A stretch of DNA of 64,000 nt, from NCBI RefSeq assembly GCF_003286915.1, contig NZ_QMFY01000012.1, forward strand, positions 62,001 through 126,000, read 5' to 3'. This DNA is from Pseudochryseolinea flava. GTDB lineage: Bacteria; Bacteroidota; Bacteroidia; Cytophagales; Cyclobacteriaceae. The position numbers and the translations under genes were made by a program. A model generated the notes under the pieces. The model was not told the DNA's origin, ran no database searches, and was given only the letters and a program-made list of their open reading frames with translations. This document shows, piece by piece, positions 35,128 through 43,486 of the stretch (the first letter of the stretch is position 1; each line of letters begins with the position of its first letter).

Positions 35128-36954
35128 CTACTGGGCAACGAGATGTTGCTTTATCGAAACTTCCGCTTGGCAATGATTCGGTAGATTAATCGTAAACTTT
35201 GTTCCAATCTTTTCTGTCGATTCAACCGTCACGTGTCCATTCATCCTCGTGATCGTTTCCTTAAAGATAAACAGCCCGAGACCGGATCCCTTGGATAGAT
35301 CATGCGCACGGTAGAACATCTTGAATATGTTTGGGAGGTGTTCTTTGCGAATACCCAGTCCGTTGTCGGAGAATTGAATATCTGCTGCGTCTTCGTTGAT
35401 ATTTATAATTACCCTGATGTAAGGCGACGGCTTTTCTAGATCAGCGTATTTGATGGCATTCGAAATCAAGTTTGTAAAAAGAATAATCACACGGTTTCTG
35501 TCTGAATAGAAAGGTATTTTGTTATTAATGGTGATCATTTTACTGATACGATTGGCACCGTGTACAAAACGGTGGTCTTCGAGAATGTGATTAATGATAA
35601 ATTCTAAATCGATCAGTTCGAAAACTTGGTCCATGCGCTTATTCTTGGAATAGCTTACGATTTGTGAAATAAAGTTCTCTGATCGTTGTACACTTTTTTC
35701 CATCATATCGAGGTGATCTTCTAAGTCTGGTTGTTTGTTCTCGTAACGCATGATATTGATCAAGCCGAGTAACGAGCTTAATGGCGAACGGAGATCGTGC
35801 GCTGTGCTATAGAGAAAATTGTCGAGTTCTCGATTTAGCTTTTTAAGTTCTCGGTTTTTTTGCTTGAGCAATGTCGACTTTGTCTTAATACGAAGCATTT
35901 GCGTTTTTGCTTGATTCAATAATTGGTTGAATGCTCCTGCCAAGGAAGATATTTCGATGGCTGCTTTGTTTAAGCGTAAATCTATTTCCATCGTGTTGCG
36001 AAAGAATACCGCGTCTTGAATGACACTGGAGAGCCTGGTGATTGGTTCTGATAGTTTTTTAGATATCCAATAAGCGGAGATAATGGAAAATAGTAAGGCT
36101 GCGGCGAGTAAAATAATGTAGAATATTCTGAGGTTGTGGTAGGCAAATTCTGTTCTAGAATAGGAATATGCAGAGAGTGCGTAATACTGTTCTGCGAGTT
36201 GATTCGCAAGTGTGTTGAGTTCGCTGCGTAAACCCGTTTTACTGTTCGGACCAATGGATTGTTGTAACGTGGCGAGTTCCAGGAAGAGGCTTTCATATGC
36301 ATGAAGATGGTTTAAGACCTCGTCGTTATTCTTAGTTTCTGTTAGTTTGGCGAACAATAACTCCACGCGGTCTAAAAAGAAGTTCACATACAACGTGTCA
36401 TTCCTGAGTAGAAAGTCTTTCTCATGTCTCCGCAGATACAACAGGTCCGCTTTATCTGTTTCTTTTATTGCTTCTTCGAGGGCATGGGCGTGGTATCGCA
36501 TTGCACCTTCAACACCGTAGTCCATGAACCCCCGTTGAAACAAAAGATTCTCGATTCGGCGAAATCGGAGATCGTATGCTTTTAGGGTCGAGTCAATTTG
36601 TTGCAGACTATTCGTGAGGTCGACATTTGAAGATCGTTCCTTGTCTATGATCAATGATATCCTGCTAGTGATGCTTTTAACCAGGGTATCGTGTGTGATG
36701 AGGAACGAACTTTGGTGATTCTTAAAATAGTCGCGGTTGATTGTTTCCTGATCGAAGAAATCGTTATCTGATTTGATTAAGTTTAAAGTATGTGTTTCGA
36801 GCTGACTGATGGCGCTGTTTACGCGTGCGGCTTCGGTAATGCGTTCGATGATAAAGAGGGAAACTACGGCGAGGATTAAAATCAAGAATGTGAGGAAAAG
36901 AAAGCCGGTAACCATCCGACTACGAATCGAATTGAATTCAAAGATCTTGAACAT
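35128..36954 (-). CDS. membrane sensor histidine kinase with helical periplasmic sensor
   Basis: A 608-residue kinase. Membrane helix one is at about 14-34 and helix two at about 280-300; between them lies a ~240-residue helical periplasmic domain, of the four-helix type by its pattern. A HAMP-like linker and coiled coil (KTKSTLLKQKNRELKKLNREL, in parts) precede the dimerisation domain with His386 in STAHDLRSPLSS. The ATPase domain has NLISNAIKYA, SDNGLGI and GSGLGLFI. No response regulator is next to it. It converges with nadB (26-bp gap). Confidence 0.9.
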   Translation of the reverse strand: MFKIFEFNSIRSRMVTGFLFLTFLILILAVVSLFIIERITEAARVNSAISQLETHTLNLIKSDNDFFDQETINRDYFKNHQSSFLITHDTLVKSITSRISLIIDKERSSNVDLTNSLQQIDSTLKAYDLRFRRIENLLFQRGFMDYGVEGAMRYHAHALEEAIKETDKADLLYLRRHEKDFLLRNDTLYVNFFLDRVELLFAKLTETKNNDEVLNHLHAYESLFLELATLQQSIGPNSKTGLRSELNTLANQLAEQYYALSAYSYSRTEFAYHNLRIFYIILLAAALLFSIISAYWISKKLSEPITRLSSVIQDAVFFRNTMEIDLRLNKAAIEISSLAGAFNQLLNQAKTQMLRIKTKSTLLKQKNRELKKLNRELDNFLYSTAHDLRSPLSSLLGLINIMRYENKQPDLEDHLDMMEKSVQRSENFISQIVSYSKNKRMDQVFELIDLEFIINHILEDHRFVHGANRISKMITINNKIPFYSDRNRVIILFTNLISNAIKYADLEKPSPYIRVIININEDAADIQFSDNGLGIRKEHLPNIFKMFYRAHDLSKGSGLGLFIFKETITRMNGHVTVESTEKIGTKFTINLPNHCQAEVSIKQHLVAQ

Positions 36955-37090
36955 GATCAGGGTGTGCTAAAAAACTTCGCGTAGATGCTAAAAAGTCGAC
37001 GTGAAGGTAGCTGTTTGATATGTAGACTTCCGGAATGGAATATTATCTTTCTATTAAGAAAGTCGTGCAAATCGCGTACGACGAAAATAT

Positions 37091-37115
37091 CAGCGTCGCA
37101 GGCGGTGCGACGCTG
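37091..37115 (-). terminator. terminator-like hairpin after the hydrolase gene
   Basis: CAGCGTCGCA and TGCGACGCTG form a perfect 10-bp stem with a 5-base loop. Read on the minus strand it is followed by ATATTTTCG, a modest T tract, so it fits the end of the minus-strand hydrolase transcript. Confidence 0.6.
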
Positions 37116-37173
37116 ATGGGAACTAAAATGATTTGAAAATCATCATCATGATGTGACAGAGCATTAAAAAGTT

Positions 37174-38007
37174 CTAAGGCTTGAAGTTCTTTTCCAGGAA
37201 TCCAAATATTTTATCGAAGTGTTTCAATGGTTCACTGTGGCCACCGTCGATGGCGATATGTTCGTAGGGAAATTTGAAGTCGTGATTTTTAAGCCTGTCG
37301 ATCATCTTGTCGCACATTGGTGTAGTTGGCGCGATTTCGTCTTTCGTCGCTGACAGAAGTAAAATAGGTCCCTTGATTTTTTGAACGTCAATGCAAGCGC
37401 TTTGTTCAGCGACTTTATCCTCAAGCATGGCTTCAAATGCGCCTCTTAAATTACGTTGTAGTAGCGCAGGCACAGCTTTTTCATTAACAGGAACGAAAGG
37501 GAGTTGCTTCCCGTTGTAGGTCCAGCAAGAAGTTGTGAAGTGCATGGTGTGTCCTGGGAAAGTGACGTGGCTAGGAACGATCGCCACCACGCATTTGATT
37601 TCTGAATAGTAACTCGCGATCAGTAACGCGAGATCTCCGCCACGAGACCCACCCACGATGGCGATGCGTGTTCCATCGATTTGTTTGTGTCGCGTTGCAA
37701 TTTTTATGCTGTTGTAAATGTCTTCTAGCGCAATTTGATCTAAAGTATCTGGGGCGCCGGGCGCGGCGAAATACCCGATCGCAAGAAAAGCATAGCCGCG
37801 CTGTATAAATTGGTCTCGCGTTTTTTTCCAGTGATCACTAGCCCATGCGTTGCCACCTTCGGAACCACCCAATCCGACAACTAATGCTTGCTTTTTACCT
37901 GCGCCAAGATAAAGTTTGCTTTCGGTGTTTTGTGTCGGCAGAACAATCTGTGCGTACAATGACGATGCATATAAAAAGCCCGCTAAAATTAAGCTAATCC
38001 GTTTCAT
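37174..38007 (-). CDS. secreted alpha/beta hydrolase (dienelactone hydrolase/BAAT-like)
   Basis: A 277-residue exported hydrolase with a signal peptide at 1-19 (LILAGFLYASSLYAQ). It has the nucleophile elbow VGGSRGGDLALL near residue 117, the acid in SATKDEIAP near 225 and the histidine in IDGGHSEPL near 259, a complete Ser-Asp-His triad. The overall plan resembles the C-terminal domain of acyl-CoA thioester hydrolase/BAAT proteins and dienelactone hydrolases. The substrate is unknown; a secreted esterase or peptidase-like role is likely. The Crp-like regulator upstream on the same strand (71-bp gap) may control it. Confidence 0.75.
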   Translation of the reverse strand: MKRISLILAGFLYASSLYAQIVLPTQNTESKLYLGAGKKQALVVGLGGSEGGNAWASDHWKKTRDQFIQRGYAFLAIGYFAAPGAPDTLDQIALEDIYNSIKIATRHKQIDGTRIAIVGGSRGGDLALLIASYYSEIKCVVAIVPSHVTFPGHTMHFTTSCWTYNGKQLPFVPVNEKAVPALLQRNLRGAFEAMLEDKVAEQSACIDVQKIKGPILLLSATKDEIAPTTPMCDKMIDRLKNHDFKFPYEHIAIDGGHSEPLKHFDKIFGFLEKNFKP

Positions 38008-38078
38008 GTGTTGCTTTGTTTTTGATGATACAAAGCAGCAAAAAGTGTTGGAGTTGATTTTTGATCCAGATCAAAAAG

Positions 38079-38657
38079 TTATCGTTCTGCGCGTAGGCGA
38101 CTCAATGTTTCTTGTGTAATGCCGAGATAGGATGCGACCATTCCAAGGGGTAAGCGTGGATATAGGTCGCCGTAAACGGTAAGAAAATGGTCGTACTTTT
38201 CTTTCGCAGTTGTAAACCTGAGTGAGGTAATACGTTCCATGAAATGACCAAATAGGCTTCCCATCGATAGTCGAGCATATCGCTCCATTTCCGGGAAATT
38301 ATCGAAGAGGTAGCCAAGGTGGTGGATCTTTAATTTAAAGGCGATGGTATCTTCGAGGGCATCAATGAAATAGATGTCAACCTTCTGTTGGATCATGCTC
38401 CGCGGCGAGTTTACCCACTCATTCTCGCTCACAAAATATTCCGTAATTTCTTTTCCATCTTTCAGAAAGTAAGTCCTTAGTATCCCTTTCTGAATAAAGT
38501 AGCTTTCTTTACAAATCGTGTCGGCGTTGTGAATTAGATCCCCCTTCTTAAACGTTACAAGGTGCATACGTTCTGCTAGCGCATCGCGTAATGATGTTGA
38601 TAGTTTAATGTATTGTTCGAAATGTGCAAAAAGGGAAGCAAGGGCAGTGTCAACCAT
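38079..38657 (-). CDS. Crp/Fnr family transcriptional regulator
   Basis: A 192-residue regulator. The N-terminal cyclic-nucleotide-binding fold is visible in VTFKKGDLIHNADTICKESYF (in parts) and GKEITEYFVSENEWV, and the C-terminal helix-turn-helix in MVASYLGITQETLSRLRAER. It is a member of the large Bacteroidota group that usually lacks residues for cAMP binding, so the ligand is unknown. It sits upstream of the hydrolase on the same strand. Confidence 0.9.
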   Translation of the reverse strand: MVDTALASLFAHFEQYIKLSTSLRDALAERMHLVTFKKGDLIHNADTICKESYFIQKGILRTYFLKDGKEITEYFVSENEWVNSPRSMIQQKVDIYFIDALEDTIAFKLKIHHLGYLFDNFPEMERYARLSMGSLFGHFMERITSLRFTTAKEKYDHFLTVYGDLYPRLPLGMVASYLGITQETLSRLRAER

Positions 38658-38732
38658 ATGTTAAAGATAGCGGCGAATGATAAATATTGTTATGCTGGAT
38701 TCTTTTAAAAATATAGTGCAAATTGGTTGATC

Positions 38733-39317
38733 ATGGAATTGTCAGTTTATTTAATGCCACGGTATGCATGGATGTTGATCGTCGTGTTCTGGTTTTCTCC
38801 TGACATGACGTTGGCGCAGCGAAACACTACTGCCGTTGATAGTCTTGTCTTCGTTCGGGATATGCCTTATATCTGTGACCGTATTCCTGCTGAAGTACTT
38901 TCTGTGGGATGCGGCGACGGAATTTTTTGGCGCGTAGTCTCCGGTAAGCAGGCCGTTATATCGGCACTCATCGACCGAGTTTCAGATACGACTCAAACGA
39001 ATGTATTTGTTCCAAATTTCGGCGGACATTATACAGTCGGTGATGTAGCCTACGTTGCGCTTCAAGAAATAATTCATGGCGTTCCTACGTTCGATTTACT
39101 TGGTGTTTCATTTGACGAAAAGGGCTGCGGGTATTGTGTTTATTGGAACACGATCCGGAATTTGAAACGACGATTGAGGTTTCAGAAAGCGCTGAGAGGA
39201 TGGCACGAAAGTAATCGCAAGGCATTAGTGTGGAAAGAAAGCAATGATTTTGCGACTTGCGATTGTCGGGGTCGTCATCCCAATGGCGGACATTTCGAAA
39301 TTAAGGGTAAAAATTGA
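38733..39317 (+). CDS. hypothetical secreted protein
   Basis: I do not recognise a family. The 194-residue protein has a hydrophobic N-terminus ending in an AQ-type signal cleavage site (LIVVFWFSPDMTLAQR). Eight cysteines in the mature part (for example YICDR, SVGCGDG, KGCGYCVYW, ATCDCRG) suggest disulfides or metal binding outside the cytoplasm. ATG 38733 is preferred to a TTG at 38727. It is followed by an unrelated hypothetical gene after 9 bp, so the two may be co-transcribed. Confidence 0.5.
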   Translation: MELSVYLMPRYAWMLIVVFWFSPDMTLAQRNTTAVDSLVFVRDMPYICDRIPAEVLSVGCGDGIFWRVVSGKQAVISALIDRVSDTTQTNVFVPNFGGHYTVGDVAYVALQEIIHGVPTFDLLGVSFDEKGCGYCVYWNTIRNLKRRLRFQKALRGWHESNRKALVWKESNDFATCDCRGRHPNGGHFEIKGKN

Positions 39318-39326
39318 TAACGAACG

Positions 39327-39908
39327 ATGAAAGAGTATCACATCAAGTTGTCGTGGTTTGATCGTAAGCGCAAGCTGATTTTGACTGAAAGTTATATCGA
39401 ATTTGAGGGTGGTGACCTGATTGGAAAAACGATGGTGAAATATTTCCAAGACGATATCGTTGATTATAAGCATTCCAACGATTGGATTGTTTGGTATCGT
39501 TTTACCGTGGGTAGACAATTTAATATCTCGGTAAAAATGCGCTCTGGTGAAGAGTTGAAGTTGATGTTTAAAAGTTTTTTTGGACTAGGAAGTAATACAT
39601 TTGAGCAATACGCTGAGATCGTAAAGCATATATGGGATCATTATGTAGTACATCGTGTCGATGAATTGTTGGATCAACTTAGTTGTGGCAACGCCATTCA
39701 TATGCTTGGTGTAACCGTGGATCAGGTAGGCGTGCACGATCATCACCAGAAGATTACTTATCCGTGGGAAAATGTCGCTACCCAAGAGTATTACAATTAC
39801 TTTGCATGCTATCATAACCAGAATGCAACATTGAACACGCGAATTGATTTTGATGCCTTCGGGGCTGAAATTCTGCTTTGTGTAATTAAAAAAAAACGTT
39901 GTCAGTAG
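39327..39908 (+). CDS. hypothetical protein
   Basis: A 193-residue soluble protein with no recognised family. The alternating hydrophobic pattern in the first 90 residues (KLILTESYIEFEGGDLIG, IVWYRFTVGRQFNISV) suggests a PH-like beta-barrel repeated once in the second half (MLGVTVDQVGVHDHHQKI). No signal peptide is present. It lies between the secreted hypothetical gene and the NADAR gene, all on plus strand with short gaps. Confidence 0.5.
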   Translation: MKEYHIKLSWFDRKRKLILTESYIEFEGGDLIGKTMVKYFQDDIVDYKHSNDWIVWYRFTVGRQFNISVKMRSGEELKLMFKSFFGLGSNTFEQYAEIVKHIWDHYVVHRVDELLDQLSCGNAIHMLGVTVDQVGVHDHHQKITYPWENVATQEYYNYFACYHNQNATLNTRIDFDAFGAEILLCVIKKKRCQ

Positions 39909-39930
39909 CAGCGGCTCGTAGAGAAATAAT

Positions 39931-40476
39931 ATGATACATTACGATTTAGCTTGGGTTAAAACAAAATACGATAGCGGTGAAACGCTCAAGTTCATTTTCT
40001 TCTGGGGACATACTCAGAAAGGGAAGGCGTTAGGGCAATTTGTGTTTAGTCAGTGGTATCCATCTCTGTTTGTTGTCGATGGAGTATCCTACAAGACAGC
40101 GGAGCATTGGATAATGGCGCAGAAAGCAAAGTTGTTTGATGATGATGCTTGCTTTGAAAAAATTGTTCGTTCGGATAAACCCGGCGAGGTGAAAGAATTA
40201 GGTCGGCAAATTCGGAACTTTGACACTCAGCAATGGGATGCCTCAAAATTCGACATCGTAAAACGGGGTAACCTTTACAAATTCCAACAGGATGCAAAGT
40301 TGAAGGATTATCTTTTAACTACACAAGATCGAATTATCGTGGAGGCAAGTCCGGTGGACAGCATCTGGGGAATTGGTTTGAGTCAAGACGCGAAAGGCGC
40401 TGAAAATCCGCACCAATGGAAAGGGGAGAACCTTCTTGGATTTGCAATTATGGAAGTCCGGGATTTGTTGAAGTAA
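39931..40476 (+). CDS. NADAR (YbiA/DUF1768) family protein
   Basis: A 181-residue protein of the NADAR family. Diagnostic blocks are FSQWYPSLFVVDGVSYKTAEHWIMAQKA (in parts, residues about 37-65), ELGRQIRNF, VKRGNLYKFQQ and the end SPVDSIWGIG with GENLLGFAIMEVRDLL. Known members are N-glycosidases that act in riboflavin-intermediate damage control or remove ADP-ribose from guanine bases, the latter in toxin-antitoxin settings. No DarT-like ADP-ribosyltransferase is recognisable next to it, so a housekeeping role is equally possible. It follows the hypothetical gene after 22 bp. Confidence 0.88.
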   Translation: MIHYDLAWVKTKYDSGETLKFIFFWGHTQKGKALGQFVFSQWYPSLFVVDGVSYKTAEHWIMAQKAKLFDDDACFEKIVRSDKPGEVKELGRQIRNFDTQQWDASKFDIVKRGNLYKFQQDAKLKDYLLTTQDRIIVEASPVDSIWGIGLSQDAKGAENPHQWKGENLLGFAIMEVRDLLK

Positions 40477-40520
40477 GCTTGGTTGAATAGATTTTTTGTG
40501 ATATCCAAATTGGAAAGTTT

Positions 40521-40883
40521 ATGAAAAGAGTATTGTCGGTTTTTATTCCCATGCTTTTATTAGCGGCTGCAGCTTTTGGACAAGATGTTCCCGTGAGCGG
40601 ATTTGTAAATGATGAGAACGATAAGCCTGTACCCGGCGTGAATATAATCGTGAAGGGGACATCACACGGCACTGTTACAAAACAAGACGGCAGTTATACC
40701 ATTGACGTTCCTAAGGGACAATTGACTATCCTCTTTATGCTCAATGGCTACAAAAAGTTTCAGCAGAAATTCGATGCTAAAAATGGGCTCCAGTATTTGT
40801 TAGACGTGAAGTTAGTGGCGGATAACCCGGCAAATGTGTTGCTGAAAAGTTATGGAGAGATGGGCGAGTTAAAACCTCAGTAA
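40521..40883 (+). CDS. secreted carboxypeptidase-regulatory-like domain protein
   Basis: A 120-residue exported protein: signal peptide (LLLAAAAFGQ, to about residue 20), then a single carboxypeptidase-D regulatory-like beta-sandwich (VSGFVNDENDKPVPGVNIIV, TVTKQDGSYTIDVP). In SusC proteins this domain is fused to a barrel; here it stands alone with a short tail. The role is unknown; perhaps a surface protein-interaction module. Confidence 0.75.
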   Translation: MKRVLSVFIPMLLLAAAAFGQDVPVSGFVNDENDKPVPGVNIIVKGTSHGTVTKQDGSYTIDVPKGQLTILFMLNGYKKFQQKFDAKNGLQYLLDVKLVADNPANVLLKSYGEMGELKPQ

Positions 40884-41104
40884 ATTGTGCCTGGTGGCAA
40901 GCGGTTGCACCAATAGTGCTAAATCCTTTTACTACAGTCCGTAATTTTGATGGATTCGGGTCATTTTTCGATCGATGTATGATTACCATTGTATTTTGGG
41001 ACATATTTTCTTTCAAAAAACGCTGTCGTGAAATGAGAGATGATTAATTTCGAATAACCATCGGCAGTGTGAATTGTCGGTAAAGAACCACAAAAACGAT
41101 CTCT

Positions 41105-41665
41105 ATGAAAAGAAGAATGCTCCTCAAACAGTTGGGGCTGCTGGCAGGAGCGGCAGTAGTATTGCCGCACTGCACAGGGAAAGAGACGGCCCAAGAGGCG
41201 ACCATTTCCCTCCACAAACTTAAAATTACTGGGCATCATCAAAATTCAGTAACCGCATTAGTCGACGCACTTATTCCTAAAACAGATACTCCTGGAGCGA
41301 AGGAACTTGACGTGCAAAGCTACGTGTGGCGGATGGTGGACGATTGTACTTCAGAAGAAGATCAGAAGAAGTTTCTTGCAGGTCTTGATCACCTCACCAC
41401 AATTGCTGACGATCGTTTTGGTAAAACCATCGCCGAGTGCAGTGCCGCAGATCTTCAGACCTTACTACAAGAAATGAACGATGGAAAAATCACCGAAAAA
41501 AATGTTGGTGACTTCTATCAACAATTCCGTCGTCATACCATTCGTGGATTTGTAGGTACTGAATCTGTGATGACTAATGTGTATCACTACAATATGATTC
41601 CAGGGCACTTTACAGGTGTAGTTGAAATTAAAGATCCCAACGACTTAAAGGTAATTTTAGGATGA
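41105..41665 (+). CDS. gluconate 2-dehydrogenase subunit 3-like protein
   Basis: The 186-residue protein matches the small subunit that accompanies membrane-bound GMC-type sugar dehydrogenases. It has an N-terminal leader (KRRMLLKQLGLLAGAAVVL) with a cysteine in LPHCTGKE that could be lipidated, the block VDALIPKTDTPGAKEL at about 55-70, and the C-terminal GVVEIKDPNDLK. It is translationally coupled to the GMC oxidoreductase: its stop overlaps that gene's ATG by 4 bp. The pair probably oxidises a sugar or polyol in the periplasm. Confidence 0.85.
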   Translation: MKRRMLLKQLGLLAGAAVVLPHCTGKETAQEATISLHKLKITGHHQNSVTALVDALIPKTDTPGAKELDVQSYVWRMVDDCTSEEDQKKFLAGLDHLTTIADDRFGKTIAECSAADLQTLLQEMNDGKITEKNVGDFYQQFRRHTIRGFVGTESVMTNVYHYNMIPGHFTGVVEIKDPNDLKVILG

Positions 41666-43359
41666 ACTTAAATATAGATGCAAAGGATAAAAATACTTTT
41701 GATGCGATCGTAATCGGATCAGGTATTAGCGGTGGATGGGCAGCGAAAGAGTTTGGTGAGAAGGGATTTAAAACCCTCGTGCTAGAGCGCGGACGCGATG
41801 TGAAGCATAACGTCGATTATCCAACAACGAATAAACGCCCGTGGGAATTCGAGCATTACGGTGAAATGCCACGCGATGTAAAGCAAGAGAATCCTATTGT
41901 GAGTAAGTGTTATGCGTTCAATGAAGATGCAGCACATTTTTTTGTGAAGGACAAAGAGCATCCTTATGTTCAAGACAAGCCATTCGATTGGATACGTGGA
42001 TACCAAGTAGGCGGGAAATCGTTGTTATGGGCTAGGCAAACTCAACGCTGGAGCGAATTTGATTTCGAAGGACCTGCACGCGACGGTTTCGCTGTTGATT
42101 GGCCTATTCGCTATAAAGACATTGCGCCATGGTATAGCTATGTTGAAAAGTTCGCAGGCATATCGGGTAATAAGGATGGCCTTGCAGAACTTCCGGACGG
42201 TGAATTTTTGCCACCGATGGAGATGACTAAAGTAGAACAATACTTTCAAGCGAAGGTTGCTGAACTATACAATGATCGTCACATTATCATCGGAAGATGC
42301 GCACACATCACCGAGCCTAAAGATATTCACATTCAACAAGGGCGTGTGAAATGCCAGCATCGTAATTTGTGTCAACGTGGTTGTCCATTTGGTGGATATT
42401 TCAGCAGCAACGCTTCAACCATTCCATGGGCGCTAAAAACTGGCAACGTTACATTGAGACCCAATTCAGTTGTGCATTCAATTATTTATGACGACAAGAA
42501 AGGGAAGGCCGTTGGCGTGCGCGTGATTGATACGGAGACAAAAGAGTCGATCGAATATTTTGCCAACGTGATCTTTGTAAATGCGGCGGCGCTGAATACT
42601 AACCTGATCTTGCTTAACTCTACGTCGAATCGTTTCCCTGCTGGGTTAGGAAACGACAACGGTTTATTAGGAAAGTATGTAGCTTTTCATAATTATCGCG
42701 CACGTGTTTCTGCAGAAGTTGAAGGCTTTGAAAACTTTACAAAATCGGGGAATAGACCCAACGGATGTTATATCCCGCGCTTTAGGAATGTAAGAAAACA
42801 AGAAACGGATTTCTTGCGCGGCTATGCCGCGGGCTTTGATGCAAACCGATGGGTGAATCACCATGCAGAAGGTGTGGGGGCGGATCTAAAAGCGAACTTG
42901 TTCAAGCCGACTCTTGGCGGATGGCATGTTGGCTCTCACATGATGGGCGAAACAATTCCGAAGGATACCAACTTTGTGTCGCTGGATGCTAATCAGAAAG
43001 ATGCATGGGGTATACCTTTGTTGAAAATCAATATAGACTACGACACAAATGACGACAAGATGGTTGCAGACTATCTTGAGCAGATGACAGAAATGTTTGA
43101 AAAAGCCGGGTTTAAGAATGTTAAAACTCACGATAGTAAACAGGCACCAGGCTTGGATATTCATGAAATGGGTGGTGTTCGTATGGGGAATGATCCGAAA
43201 ACATCATTGTTGAATAAATGGAATCAGTTGCATGCATGTAAAAATGTATTTGTGACCGACGGTGCTTGTATGACGTCGACCTCGACACAAAATCCGTCAC
43301 TGACCTATATGGCATTAACGGCACGTGCTGTTGACTATGCTGTAAAGCAGAAATTCTAA
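41662..43359 (+). CDS. GMC-family FAD oxidoreductase (sugar dehydrogenase catalytic subunit)
   Basis: A 565-residue flavoprotein of the glucose-methanol-choline family. The FAD motif VIGSGISGGWAAKEFGEKG is at residues about 16-34, the Cys-rich segment HRNLCQRGCPFGGYFSS at about 234-250, and the C-terminal active-site block NPSLTYMALTARAVDYA is present, with an EMGGVRMGNDP segment before it. No own signal is seen, so it probably rides with the leader-bearing small subunit through Tat. The cytochrome subunit of classical gluconate dehydrogenase is absent. Confidence 0.9.
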   Translation: MNLNIDAKDKNTFDAIVIGSGISGGWAAKEFGEKGFKTLVLERGRDVKHNVDYPTTNKRPWEFEHYGEMPRDVKQENPIVSKCYAFNEDAAHFFVKDKEHPYVQDKPFDWIRGYQVGGKSLLWARQTQRWSEFDFEGPARDGFAVDWPIRYKDIAPWYSYVEKFAGISGNKDGLAELPDGEFLPPMEMTKVEQYFQAKVAELYNDRHIIIGRCAHITEPKDIHIQQGRVKCQHRNLCQRGCPFGGYFSSNASTIPWALKTGNVTLRPNSVVHSIIYDDKKGKAVGVRVIDTETKESIEYFANVIFVNAAALNTNLILLNSTSNRFPAGLGNDNGLLGKYVAFHNYRARVSAEVEGFENFTKSGNRPNGCYIPRFRNVRKQETDFLRGYAAGFDANRWVNHHAEGVGADLKANLFKPTLGGWHVGSHMMGETIPKDTNFVSLDANQKDAWGIPLLKINIDYDTNDDKMVADYLEQMTEMFEKAGFKNVKTHDSKQAPGLDIHEMGGVRMGNDPKTSLLNKWNQLHACKNVFVTDGACMTSTSTQNPSLTYMALTARAVDYAVKQKF

Positions 43360-43381
43360 CAGTGTCGATAATTTAAATTTT

Positions 43382-43422
43382 AGTCCAAGTTTTTCAGATG
43401 ATGGAAGACTTGGACTTTTTTT
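43382..43422 (+). terminator. rho-independent terminator after the GMC gene
   Basis: AGTCCAAGT and ACTTGGACT form a perfect 9-bp stem with a 17-base loop, followed by a run of seven T. It lies 23 bp after the stop. Confidence 0.88.
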
Positions 43423-43486
43423 ATTTTTTGGAATAGCATCGTTGCAACGCTTTTCAGCGAGGAAGTTTTTGGCTACCTTATTGGTC

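Noticed and set aside
39931-40476. NADAR gene as a DarT-DarG type toxin-antitoxin pair
   Set aside because: No ADP-ribosyltransferase motifs are visible in the adjacent genes; kept only as a weak idea in the findings.
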